DNA of 64,000 nucleotides from the NCBI RefSeq assembly GCF_008327685.1, contig NZ_BDDE01000014.1, forward strand, positions 248,001 through 312,000. Reading direction: 5' to 3'. Origin of the DNA: Actinomadura sp. K4S16 (GTDB lineage: Bacteria; Actinomycetota; Actinomycetes; Streptosporangiales; Streptosporangiaceae). Positions 1 through 7,870 of this stretch are shown here, one piece after another. The notes under the pieces were generated by a model. The model was not told where the DNA came from. It did no database searches and saw only the letters and a list, made by a program, of their open reading frames with translations. The stretch's first letter is position 1. Every line of letters starts with the position of its first letter. The position numbers and the translations under genes are program-made.

Positions 1-29
1 TACTCCTGGACATTCGCGTGCTTACCCAT
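1..29 (-). CDS. possible 5' end of a gene cut by the left edge
   Basis: On the minus strand an ATG at 27-29 follows a purine-rich GAGAGGGG with good spacing and opens nine codons (MGKHANVQE) before the sequence ends. There is too little to identify a product. The call rests only on the ribosome-binding site and the open frame, so it may be spurious. Confidence 0.3.
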
Positions 30-152
30 GTCGATCCCCTCTCTCGTCATCAACGCGTCGAGCACGGGACCGCCGGATCGACAATCGCGAGAGTTCTCTT
101 TCCTGTGGCGTGGGTCACTTGACCCGGGGAGGGCGCCGGGCAGACTGGGTGC

Positions 153-359
153 GTGGTCAAGTCGCTGCGTCCCCAGAACTACAACGAGGTCCTGTACGTG
201 GGGCACTACTTCCGCAAGGGCGTCCCCGTGCTCATGGACCTGACCGACCTCCCGGATGGCGACGCCAAGCGCCTGGTCGACTTCGCCACCGGCCTGGTCT
301 TCGGCCGCGGCGGCGCCTTCGACCGCGTCGACCGAAAGCTCTTCCTCCTGCAACCCTGA
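153..359 (+). CDS. mini SepF-like cell-division protein
   Basis: The 68-residue product is essentially one SepF (DUF552) domain. It has the family pattern RPQNYNEV, then GHYFRKGVPVLMDLTDLPDGDAKRLVDFATGL split over residues 6-48, and ends in the FDRVDRKLFLLQP strand. SepF links FtsZ to the membrane during septation. Full-length SepF carries an N-terminal amphipathic membrane helix and linker that are absent here, so this is a short paralogue like the SepF-like proteins of sporulating actinomycetes. GTG at 153 is chosen because an in-frame TGA lies at 120-122 and no other start is available; a GGGGAGG lies about 20 bases upstream. No division genes are nearby. Confidence 0.75.
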   Translation: MVKSLRPQNYNEVLYVGHYFRKGVPVLMDLTDLPDGDAKRLVDFATGLVFGRGGAFDRVDRKLFLLQP

Positions 360-472
360 ACGGGCCCGAAGTGCGGAAGGCTCGGGGTCGCCCTCGACGG
401 ATTCCAGGAGGACCACCTGGGATTTCCGGGTGGTGCGCTCCTGGTGAACCGCGTATTCGCGGACCGCGGGTA

Positions 473-1096
473 TCACGCCTCCCGGACGCTGACGGCGGCG
501 CGGTGGTGGCGGGGTGTTTCGATCTCGTCGAGCAGTGCGATCGCGAAGTCCTGGTAGGTGATCCGGCTTGCCGGGTCTCCGTGATCGGCGATCCGGTACC
601 GGCCGGTGGGCGCGCCGGCGTGGTCGAAGTCGCCCGCGGGGGCCACGTAGGCCCAATCGAGGTCATTGGCCCGAAGCTCGTCCAGGCCCGCCGCATGGCC
701 GAGGTAGAAGGAGCGGTACTCGTTGGGGTAGCCGGGCTCGTCCATCAGGGGAGCGCCGGACGCCCCCGGAAGGATCGATGCGAGACCGACCAGCACCAGG
801 CGCGGGACGCCCGCTTTCGCCAGGCCGGTGGCCAGGGCCCGGGCCGAGGTGGTGAAGAAGTCGTGCGGCGGCACGGACAGGTCCGCGGCCGCGCTGATGG
901 CGGCGTCATGCCCGGCGGCCGTCTGCTGGATGCCGGCCGCGTCGGTGACATCGCCCGCCGCCACTTGCGCGCCGGCCAGGTCGGTGTGGCGTGCCGGGTC
1001 GCGCACCACGGCGGTGACCCGGTGGCCGCGCCGGTGCGCCTCGGCGACGGCCCGCCGCCCGGCCCTTCCTCCCGCGCCGAAGATCACGATGTTCAC
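473..1096 (-). CDS. NAD(P)H-binding (NmrA/SDR-like) oxidoreductase
   Basis: The 207-residue protein opens with a Rossmann nucleotide-binding loop (VNIVIFGAGGRAGRR). It continues with the layout of atypical short-chain dehydrogenases: a DVTD acidic segment near residue 50, then a strand leading to 'VPRLVLVGLAS'. The substrate is unknown; relatives reduce or isomerise small carbonyl compounds or act as redox sensors. GTG at 1094-1096 is preferred because GAGAGG lies nine bases upstream and the nucleotide-binding strand begins immediately; a longer open frame exists upstream. It is divergent from the HxlR regulator at 1199, which is the usual arrangement of an HxlR target. Confidence 0.8.
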   Translation of the reverse strand: MNIVIFGAGGRAGRRAVAEAHRRGHRVTAVVRDPARHTDLAGAQVAAGDVTDAAGIQQTAAGHDAAISAAADLSVPPHDFFTTSARALATGLAKAGVPRLVLVGLASILPGASGAPLMDEPGYPNEYRSFYLGHAAGLDELRANDLDWAYVAPAGDFDHAGAPTGRYRIADHGDPASRITYQDFAIALLDEIETPRHHRAAVSVREA

Positions 1097-1198
1097 GACG
1101 AACCGCCTCTCACCAGGGCCGGAGCCCGTGTGCCCGGCCGGTTCGCCGACGTTAGCGGCGGCCGCGGTTACCGCCGGGATACCGGCTATCGTGAGGCC

Positions 1199-1582
1199 AT
1201 GAGGGAACCGCTGCCCGCCGACATGTTCGACGAGTTGTGCCCGTCCTCGCTCAATCCGATCCGCTTCGGCGACAAGTGGGCGGCGCTCGTCATCCGCTGC
1301 CTTGAGCACGGGCCGCGCCGCTTCTCCGAACTGCGCGTGCCCCTGAGCCGCGTCACTCCCAAGGTCCTCACCCAGTCGCTGCGCTCCCTCGAACGGGACG
1401 GACTGGTCAAGCGCACCGTCTACGCCGAGGCCACCCCGCACGTCGAGTACGAACTGACCCCGCTGGGCCGCAGCATGCTCGAACCGATGGCGGCCGCCTG
1501 CGCCTGGACCGACCAGCACTGGGACGAACTACTCGACGCCCGCGAGTCCTACGACGCCACCCGCCTCGACCAAGCCGGCTGA
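1199..1582 (+). CDS. HxlR-family winged-helix transcriptional regulator
   Basis: This 127-residue protein contains one HxlR winged helix: GDKWAALVIRCLEHGPRRFSEL, then the recognition-helix region RVTPKVLTQSLRSLERDGLVKR and the wing leading to YELTPLGRSML. A cysteine near residue 14 (DELCPS) sits where HxlR/HypR-type regulators keep a redox-sensing cysteine. It is divergent from the NAD(P)H-binding protein at 473-1096, and the roughly 100 bp between them should hold both promoters. Inference: it represses that oxidoreductase in response to an electrophile or oxidant. Confidence 0.88.
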   Translation: MREPLPADMFDELCPSSLNPIRFGDKWAALVIRCLEHGPRRFSELRVPLSRVTPKVLTQSLRSLERDGLVKRTVYAEATPHVEYELTPLGRSMLEPMAAACAWTDQHWDELLDARESYDATRLDQAG

Positions 1583-1719
1583 AACGCGACGGCCGAGGTA
1601 GAGGAAATCAGCAGGTCGCAGTCGTTTCCGGCTCGCCGTTTTTCGGCGCGTTACTCCTCTTACCGCTGGTTGGTAGTGGGACGGTCCGTGCTTTCCTGAT
1701 TCTGTCGGGCGACGCCACT

Positions 1720-4701
1720 ATGTTGCTCCGCATGCCGCAGAACGAGAATTCTCTCGTCATTCCTGACGATTGGCGCGCCGCTTTCCATCCACGTCGCGGC
1801 GGGACGCCCGGGCCCCCGCTCGAACTCGACGGGGACGCCGTCTCCGCCGTTCAGCGGTGGACGAAGGAGACGCGCGACGAGATCGACCATCTGCTGGCCT
1901 CTCCGCAAAGCCCTGGAGGCCTGGTCGAGTCCGCCCGCGCATACCTGCGGGGCGAGGCGAACCCTCAGGGAGCCGCCGTCATCGCGGCCTGCCTCGCCGC
2001 GGAATGGCCGCTCAGGGAGGACTACGTCTACGACGAGGAAACGTTCGCCACCTTCGCGGACGCGTGGATCGCCGAGCACGGCCTGGTGTTCGCCGCCGCC
2101 GCCACGGTCGAGCTGAGCGGCGTCTTCGTCGAAGGCTACGGCTGGCGGGAGCGAGAGAGGGGACGCCATCTCCGGCTCCGCCGTCTGGACAAGCAAGACC
2201 CCGGTTACAACCGTGGGCTGGATTGCCTCCAACTGGCCGCGGCCCGGGTGCGCGCATTCCTCGCGGCCGCCGACGAGTCGGAGTACCAGCGGGCCGTCGA
2301 CATGCTGGGCGAGCGCCGCCACGACGGCATGCGCCGCCTGGCCGCCGCGTACCTGGTGCCGACGCAGACCGCATGGGTCGACGAGCTCTGTGCCGGCCTG
2401 CCCCGCTTGCAGCCGCACACCTGGATGATGGTGCTGTGCACGATGGGGACGGCCGACCAGCTCGCCACGCTGCTCGCCGCGCAGAGCGGGTGGTACTGGC
2501 TCGACGGCAGACCGGGCGTGCTCCCCACGGCCGTCGAGGGCGTCGGTCCCGCGCTGGCTTCGACGCTGGCCACCGTCGCTGACGAAGAGACCGCGACCGG
2601 ACGCGACCCGTACGGGTTGCTGCGGGCACTGGGCGTCCTGGCGACGGACGAGGCGTTCCGGCTTCCGGTGGAGCGCCTCGACCGGCCGCACGTGCACAGG
2701 GCCGTGATCGAGACGGCCCGCCGCCATCCCCGGCGGGCACTGCGGCTGCTCGGCGAGGCGGCCGCGTTCGGCCCGGCGCCGATCTCCTCCTACGCCGTCC
2801 GGCTGCTGCGCGACCATGTGGCGACCCGGCCCGACGTCACCGCGGCGGTTCTGCCGCAGCTGTCCGCGAAGGCGCGCGGAGTGGTCGAGTCGATCGGCGA
2901 GTCGGCCGCCGGATGGGCGCCGGAGGCCGCGGCGGACTCCCTGCCGCGGCTGCTGGTGGAGCCGCCGTGGACACGCGAGCGCCCCCGGTTCAAGCGGGTG
3001 ACCGTCAAGGGACTCGAACCGCCGGCCGCCGGGGAGCCGGGTGAGCCGGAGGGACGGGCGAAGATCCGTGCCCTGGTTCCCGTCGCGCTGGGGAAGGCCG
3101 GCCCGCAGCGTTTCAAGGCGGAGCGCGCCCTTCGGAACGTTGCCGGGGTCGAAGGGGAGAAAGAAATCCTCGAAGTGGCCGGCGAGTACGGCACCAAGGC
3201 CGCGAAAGCCGTCGGAGCGCTGCTCGCCGCCGACCCCCTGGACGATCTTCCGGCCGAGATGCCGCGGCGCCCCGTCTGGCAGGACCCGTACATCCTCCCC
3301 CAAGTGCTCCTCCGGGAGAGCGGCCGGGCGCTTCCCGCCGACGCGGTCGACCACATCGTCACCATGCTCTGCGTCTCCACGCCGGACAAGCCGTACGCGG
3401 GCGTCGACGTCGTCAAGGAGATCTGCACCCCCGCCTCGCTCGCCGCACTCGCCTGGCGTTTGTTCGAGTCGTCGGGCCTGCGCGAGCAGAGCTACGCCGT
3501 AGACGACCTCGGCTGGGTCCTGACGGCCCTGGGGCTGCTCGGCGGCGACGAGACGGTGCGCAGGTTCACGCCGGTAATCCAGGCCTGGCCGGGCGACGGC
3601 GGGCACGGCAAGGCGGTCAAGGGCCTGGACGTCCTGCTCGCGATCGGCAGCGATGTGGCGCTCATGCACCTCCACGACACGGCCACCAAGGTCAAGTACA
3701 AGGGTCTCAGGAAGAAGGCGCAGGAGCGGCTCGACCTCCTGGCCGAAGGTCTCGGGCTGAGCCCCGAGCAGCTGGGCGACCGGCTCGTCCCCGACTTCGG
3801 GCTGGACGAGCGGGGCGAGATGGTCCTCGACTACGGCCCGCGCTCCTTCACCGCGGGCTTCGACGAGCGGCTCAGGCCGTACATCGTCGACGGCACCGGC
3901 CGGCGGCGCACCGGCCTCCCCAAGCCGGGCGTCCGCGACCACCACGACCTGGCCCCGGCCGCCTACCGGCGGTTCGCCGCCCTGAAGAAGGACGTCCGGA
4001 CCGTGGCAGACGAACGGCTCCGGCGGTTCGAACGAGCCATGGTCGTACGGTACCGCTGGAGCGTCGAGGAGTTCCGCACTCTCGTCGTCGGGCATCCGCT
4101 GGTGCGGCACATCGCCCGGCGGCTGGTGTGGATCAACGAGGAGGGCCGCGCGTTCCGCGTCGCCGAGGACGGATCGCTCGCCGACCTTCAGGACGACGAG
4201 CTGGTCCTGCCCGGGACGGCCCGGGTGGGGGTGGCCCACCCGCTCCACCTGGCCGGCGATCTTGAGGCGTGGGCCGAGGTGTTCGACGCCTACGAGATCA
4301 ACCAGCCCTTCCCGCAGCTGAGCCGCCCCACGTACGCGCTGACCGGGAACGAGCGCGCGGGCACCGAGCTGGGCCGCTTCCACGGCGCCGCGGTGCCGGT
4401 CGGCAGGCTGGTCGGCCTGGAGCGGCGCGGATGGCAGCGGGGCAGCGCCGAGGACAACGGCATCCAGGTCGCGGTCCTCCGGGAAGTGCCCGGGGGCCGG
4501 GCCCTCGTCGTCAACGTCGATCCGGGCATCGTCGTGGGAGACATCGGACACTGGCCCGAGCAGCGGATCGACCGCGTGTGGCTCAACCAGGACACTCGCC
4601 TCAACTGGCGGACCGAGCCCCGGTCCCTGCCGTTCTCCGAACTGGACGCGATCACCGCCTCGGAAGTCCTCGCGGACCTCACCGAGCTGACCACCGCCTG
4701 A
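1720..4701 (+). CDS. DUF4132 domain-containing protein
   Basis: A 993-residue cytoplasmic protein with no signal peptide. The N-terminal two thirds is alpha-helical, with repeated 'AAxxLL' segments like HEAT repeats. The last 250 residues match DUF4132: LDYGPRSFTAGFDERLRP, then the FERAMV...W...F..LVVGHPLVRHIARRLVW segment and a closing 'W.RG...D.G' strand region. The function of DUF4132 is unknown; many members carry an N-terminal WGR domain, which is absent here. It has no co-directional neighbours. ATG at 1720 is used; a second ATG four codons later is also possible. The 3' end carries a 14-bp tandem duplication that includes the stop codon. Confidence 0.8.
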   Translation: MLLRMPQNENSLVIPDDWRAAFHPRRGGTPGPPLELDGDAVSAVQRWTKETRDEIDHLLASPQSPGGLVESARAYLRGEANPQGAAVIAACLAAEWPLREDYVYDEETFATFADAWIAEHGLVFAAAATVELSGVFVEGYGWRERERGRHLRLRRLDKQDPGYNRGLDCLQLAAARVRAFLAAADESEYQRAVDMLGERRHDGMRRLAAAYLVPTQTAWVDELCAGLPRLQPHTWMMVLCTMGTADQLATLLAAQSGWYWLDGRPGVLPTAVEGVGPALASTLATVADEETATGRDPYGLLRALGVLATDEAFRLPVERLDRPHVHRAVIETARRHPRRALRLLGEAAAFGPAPISSYAVRLLRDHVATRPDVTAAVLPQLSAKARGVVESIGESAAGWAPEAAADSLPRLLVEPPWTRERPRFKRVTVKGLEPPAAGEPGEPEGRAKIRALVPVALGKAGPQRFKAERALRNVAGVEGEKEILEVAGEYGTKAAKAVGALLAADPLDDLPAEMPRRPVWQDPYILPQVLLRESGRALPADAVDHIVTMLCVSTPDKPYAGVDVVKEICTPASLAALAWRLFESSGLREQSYAVDDLGWVLTALGLLGGDETVRRFTPVIQAWPGDGGHGKAVKGLDVLLAIGSDVALMHLHDTATKVKYKGLRKKAQERLDLLAEGLGLSPEQLGDRLVPDFGLDERGEMVLDYGPRSFTAGFDERLRPYIVDGTGRRRTGLPKPGVRDHHDLAPAAYRRFAALKKDVRTVADERLRRFERAMVVRYRWSVEEFRTLVVGHPLVRHIARRLVWINEEGRAFRVAEDGSLADLQDDELVLPGTARVGVAHPLHLAGDLEAWAEVFDAYEINQPFPQLSRPTYALTGNERAGTELGRFHGAAVPVGRLVGLERRGWQRGSAEDNGIQVAVLREVPGGRALVVNVDPGIVVGDIGHWPEQRIDRVWLNQDTRLNWRTEPRSLPFSELDAITASEVLADLTELTTA

Positions 4702-4717
4702 TGACCACCGCCTGATC
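4690..4717 (+). repeat. 14-bp tandem duplication over the DUF4132 stop
   Basis: ACCACCGCCTGATG is followed directly by ACCACCGCCTGATC. Each copy contains an in-frame-looking CTGA, so the gene end appears to have been duplicated by slippage. The first copy supplies the real stop. Confidence 0.75.
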
Positions 4718-4724
4718 CCCGTAC

Positions 4725-4760
4725 CGCCCGGACCCGCGTGAGCGGTCGCAGGTCCGGGCG
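4725..4760. terminator. bidirectional hairpin terminator
   Basis: The arms CGCCCGGACC and GGTCCGGGCG are perfect complements separated by 16 bases. The hairpin sits in the 65-bp gap between the convergent DUF4132 and acyl-CoA dehydrogenase genes, so it can serve both. There is no U-tract, as is normal in high-GC actinomycetes. Confidence 0.7.
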
Positions 4761-4766
4761 GGCGGC

Positions 4767-5921
4767 TCAGCCGAGTTTCTTGAGGATGCGTTTGGCGGTG
4801 CTCTGGATGTGGACCTCGTCGGGGCCGTCGTAGATGCGGGCCTCGCGGGCGTGGCGGTACATGCGGGACAGGGGGGTGTCGTCGGTGAGGCCGGCGGCGC
4901 CGTGGACCTGGATGGCGCGGTCGATGACGTTGTGCAGCATGCGGGCGCCGACCACCTTGATGGCGCCGATCTCGATGCGGGCCTGGTCGCCCGCGTCGAT
5001 CTGCTCGGCGGCCTGGAGGGTGAGCAGGCGGGCGGCCTGGATCTCGGTGTAGGAGTCGAAGACGTGCTGCTGCATCAGCTGCTTCCCCGAGAGCGGCTCG
5101 CCGAACGCGACGCGGGACCCGAGGCGGGCGCACATCAGCTCGAAGGCGCGCTGGGCCTGGCCGAGCCAGCGCATGCAGTGGAAGATGCGGCCGGGGCCGA
5201 GCCGCTCCTGCGCGATGACGAAGCCGTGCCCGCGCGGGCCGAGGAGGTTGTCCGCCGGGACCCGGACGTCGTTGTAGGCGACCTCGTAGTGGCCGCCGTT
5301 CAGGCCGAGGACGGGCGTCTCGCGGACGATCTCGTAGCCGGGCGTGTCCGTCGGGACGACGATCATGCTGAAGGAGCGGTGCGGGGCCGTGCCCTCGGGC
5401 TCGGTGCGGCACATGACCGTGGTGTAGGCGGCCTCACCGGCGCCCGTGGTGAACCACTTGCGGCCGCTGATGACCCAGTGGTCGCCGTCGAGGACGGCCT
5501 TCGTCCGGAGCTGGGTCGGGTCGGAGCCCGCATAGGCGGGCTCGGTCATCGCGAAGCTCGGGGAGACCTCGCCCGCGACCATCGGGGCGAGGTAGCGCTC
5601 GCGCCAGCGGGGGCTCGCGTACTTGTGCAGCATGAGCGAGTCCTGGAGGGTGAACGTGCCGAGGGCGAGCTGCCCCCACTCGCTGCGCCCCTGGACCTCG
5701 TTCACGTAGACGTAGTCGAGGAACGGCATGCCGCCGCCGCCGAGTTCGGTGGGGTGGCCGAGTGCCCAGAGGCCCTCGTCCTTCGCCTCCTGGCGGAGTT
5801 TCAGGAGCTTCTCGCGGTCACCGGCGTTGAGCGCGGGCTCGGCCGGTTCGACACGCTCGGTCATGAAGGCGTGGACGGCGTCCCGGACGTCCCGGACCCG
5901 GTCGGGCACGGGGAACAGCAT
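4767..5921 (-). CDS. acyl-CoA dehydrogenase, ACAD10/11-like
   Basis: A 384-residue flavoprotein that oxidises an acyl-CoA to the enoyl-CoA. The FAD/substrate signature SFAMTEPAYAGSDPTQL and the WFTTGAG strand are in the middle of the protein. The C-terminal ARIYDGPDEVHIQS is typical of the ACAD10/11 branch, where an Asp replaces the usual catalytic Glu of IYEG. Its stop-side gene order places it last in a minus-strand operon: the upstream gene overlaps its ATG by one base (5921). The kinase-like gene at 7871, across the divergent promoter, matches the other half of ACAD10/11 proteins. The substrate is unknown; 4-hydroxyacyl-CoA chemistry is an inference. Confidence 0.9.
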   Translation of the reverse strand: MLFPVPDRVRDVRDAVHAFMTERVEPAEPALNAGDREKLLKLRQEAKDEGLWALGHPTELGGGGMPFLDYVYVNEVQGRSEWGQLALGTFTLQDSLMLHKYASPRWRERYLAPMVAGEVSPSFAMTEPAYAGSDPTQLRTKAVLDGDHWVISGRKWFTTGAGEAAYTTVMCRTEPEGTAPHRSFSMIVVPTDTPGYEIVRETPVLGLNGGHYEVAYNDVRVPADNLLGPRGHGFVIAQERLGPGRIFHCMRWLGQAQRAFELMCARLGSRVAFGEPLSGKQLMQQHVFDSYTEIQAARLLTLQAAEQIDAGDQARIEIGAIKVVGARMLHNVIDRAIQVHGAAGLTDDTPLSRMYRHAREARIYDGPDEVHIQSTAKRILKKLG

Positions 5922-6562
5922 CAGCCCTCCCCTGTCAGGTCGGAGGAGATGTCGCGGCTTCCGTATCCCTCGGGCGCCGCGACCTCGACGACCGGCTCGG
6001 GGCGGTCGTCGAACTCAAGCCGCAGCGCCCGCGACATCGTCGCGTGCATCTCGTACATGCAGGTGATGTAGGTGAGCTGGAGGATCTCCTTGTCCGGCAG
6101 GTGCTTCTGGAGCACCTCGAAGACGGCGTCGGGGACGCGCCCGCCGTCCAGGACGAGGCAGTCGGTGTAGGCGAGCACGGCGCGTTCGAGGGGCGAGTAG
6201 CAGTCGGCCGTCTGCCAGTGCGGGATCGACTCGATCTTCTCCTCGGGCATGCCGAGGGCGCGCATCTGCTTGCAGTGCTGGGAGAAGACGAACTGGCTGC
6301 CGCGCGCCCACCCGGCCCGGCACTGGCCGAGCTCGCGCAGGACGGGGTCGAGGTCGGCGTTCCGGTACAGGGCGAAGCCGCGGACGGCGTGCCGGAACAC
6401 GTCCGGGGACTGGGCGAACACCGTCCACCAGTCGCCGGGCGAGCCGGTCGCGGTGCCGTGGTCGACGGCCGGGTCGCGGTCGGGCGCGAAGAGGCGGTCG
6501 TAGAAGAAGAGGATCTGCTCGTCGGTGACTTCGGCGCGCGGCACCTCACGCAGTCGCGGCAT
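5921..6562 (-). CDS. carboxymuconolactone decarboxylase-like (AhpD-fold) protein
   Basis: A 213-residue all-helical protein of the CMD/AhpD fold. The core is 'CRAGWARGSQFVFSQHCKQMRALGMPEEKI', read over residues 82-115, followed by LLTYI-type packing helices (EILQLTYITCMYEMHATMSRAL). Members include gamma-carboxymuconolactone decarboxylases and AhpD peroxidase partners. Only one cysteine of the AhpD CxxC is present, so a peroxidase role is unlikely. It overlaps the VOC gene by 17 bases upstream and the dehydrogenase by one base downstream, so the three are translated as one unit. Confidence 0.8.
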   Translation of the reverse strand: MPRLREVPRAEVTDEQILFFYDRLFAPDRDPAVDHGTATGSPGDWWTVFAQSPDVFRHAVRGFALYRNADLDPVLRELGQCRAGWARGSQFVFSQHCKQMRALGMPEEKIESIPHWQTADCYSPLERAVLAYTDCLVLDGGRVPDAVFEVLQKHLPDKEILQLTYITCMYEMHATMSRALRLEFDDRPEPVVEVAAPEGYGSRDISSDLTGEG

Positions 6563-7118
6563 GCGCTTCCTTCCCGGCGGTACGGTCGGCGGCGGTCTTC
6601 GGTTCGTGGGAGACGTCGGAGTCGTCGAACGTGCGCGTCCAGCAGGCGAACTCGAGGAGGATCCCGTCCGGGTCCTGGAAGTAGAACGACCGGACGAAGA
6701 CGCCTTCGTTCACGTCGCGGGAGATGCCCAGCGGGCTGTCGTCGTGGTTGAGGACGGGGCTGACGGTGACGCCCTTGTCCCTGAGCCGCCGCCGGTACTC
6801 GTCGAACTTCTCGGCCGGGACGTGGAACGCGACGTGGTTCATCGACCCGACGGCGCTGAGCAGCTCGCCCTCCTCGGGCCGCCCCTTGGGGGCCGAGATC
6901 CCGGGGACGCCGTCCGGGGCGTCGGGGAACCAGAAGAACGCCACGCAGTCGCCGCCGCCGCAGTCGAAGAAGAAGTGCTGCCCCATGCCGCCCGGCAGCT
7001 CGATGGTCTTGATCAGCGGCATGCCGAGGACGCCGGAGTAGAAGTCGACGGTGCGCTTCATGTCCGAGCACACCAGCGCCAGATGGTTGACGCCGCCCAG
7101 TTCGAACTCGGTGTTCAT
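6546..7118 (-). CDS. VOC-family dioxygenase-like protein
   Basis: A 190-residue vicinal-oxygen-chelate protein with two beta-alpha-beta-beta-beta units. The metal-ligand positions look intact: GGVNHLALVCSDM with His12, the central MNHVAFHVP, and FYFQDPDGILLEFACW. This supports an Fe(II)- or divalent-metal-dependent ring-cleaving or isomerase enzyme. It is the first gene of the minus-strand catabolic operon, and a TetR-type operator-like palindrome lies 40-60 bases upstream. The ATG at 7118 has the RBS-like GGAGG just before it. Confidence 0.85.
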   Translation of the reverse strand: MNTEFELGGVNHLALVCSDMKRTVDFYSGVLGMPLIKTIELPGGMGQHFFFDCGGGDCVAFFWFPDAPDGVPGISAPKGRPEEGELLSAVGSMNHVAFHVPAEKFDEYRRRLRDKGVTVSPVLNHDDSPLGISRDVNEGVFVRSFYFQDPDGILLEFACWTRTFDDSDVSHEPKTAADRTAGKEAHAATA

Positions 7119-7155
7119 GGAACCTCCTTGCGGCGGGAGCGCGCCACGGAAGTTG

Positions 7156-7175
7156 ACTTGACAGTCATATCAAGT
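7156..7175. promoter_or_regulatory. palindrome and promoter between VOC operon and TetR gene
   Basis: ACTTGA - 8 bases - TCAAGT is a perfect inverted repeat in the 124-bp divergent gap. TTGACA, a consensus -35 hexamer, overlaps the left arm. This is a reasonable operator for the adjacent TetR regulator, controlling both transcription units. Confidence 0.55.
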
Positions 7176-7242
7176 TGGCCGATGCTCGGATCCTGTTCCT
7201 GCGGACATCGGGTTGTCAACCCCCGGCGAAGGGACCACGGCG

Positions 7243-7863
7243 ATGGGAAGCGGCGACGATCCCGGCGGCCGGCCGCTCACCGAGCGCGGCGCCCGGACGC
7301 GGGAGCGCCTGCTCGCCGCCGCCCGCGAGGTGTTCGAGGAGCGCGGCTTCCTGGAGACCCGCGTCGCGCACATCACCCGGCACGCGGGGGTCGCCTACGG
7401 CTCCTTCTACACCTACTTCCCGACCAAGGAAGCGGTGTTCCTGGAGGTCGCCGACCGGCTGTTCGAGGAGATGACCGACCACGCGCCGGCACCGACCGCG
7501 GGGCCGGGTCCCGCCGACCGCGTCCGCCGCGCCAACCGCGCCTACTACGAGGCGTACCTGCGCAACGCCCGGATGATGGCGATCATCGAGCAGGTCGCCA
7601 CCTTCAACGAGGAGTTCCAGGAGCTGCGGCGCAAGCACCGGGCCTCCTCGGTGGCGCGCTCCGCGCGGGTGATCGCGCGCTGGCAGCGCGACGGGCTCGT
7701 CCCGTCCGACCTCGACCCGGAGACGGCGGCGGGCGCCCTCGCCACGATGGTCGACCACTCCCTGTACCTGTGGATCGTCCAGGGCAGCGACCCGCAGGGG
7801 GCCGAACGCCTCCTGGAGACCCTCGACCTGCTCAGCGTCCGCGCCCTCGGCCTGCCCGACTAG
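7243..7863 (+). CDS. TetR/AcrR-family transcriptional regulator
   Basis: A 206-residue regulator. The N-terminal helix-turn-helix reads RERLLAAAREVFEERGF, then VAHITRHAGVAYGSFYTYFPTKEAVF. The C-terminal ligand domain contains long helices with aromatic residues (YYEAYLRNARMMAIIEQV), typical of acyl-CoA or lipid ligands. ATG at 7243 is preferred over an upstream TTG because AAGGGA precedes it by eight bases. It is divergent from the acyl-CoA dehydrogenase operon and seven bases upstream of the kinase gene, so it probably controls both. Confidence 0.88.
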   Translation: MGSGDDPGGRPLTERGARTRERLLAAAREVFEERGFLETRVAHITRHAGVAYGSFYTYFPTKEAVFLEVADRLFEEMTDHAPAPTAGPGPADRVRRANRAYYEAYLRNARMMAIIEQVATFNEEFQELRRKHRASSVARSARVIARWQRDGLVPSDLDPETAAGALATMVDHSLYLWIVQGSDPQGAERLLETLDLLSVRALGLPD

Positions 7864-7870
7864 GAGAGCC

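Noticed and set aside
1660..5412. 1250-codon open frame on the minus strand
   Set aside because: It is antisense to DUF4132 and runs into the acyl-CoA dehydrogenase; composition is Arg/Pro/Gly/Asp-rich with no domain, as expected of a high-GC shadow frame.
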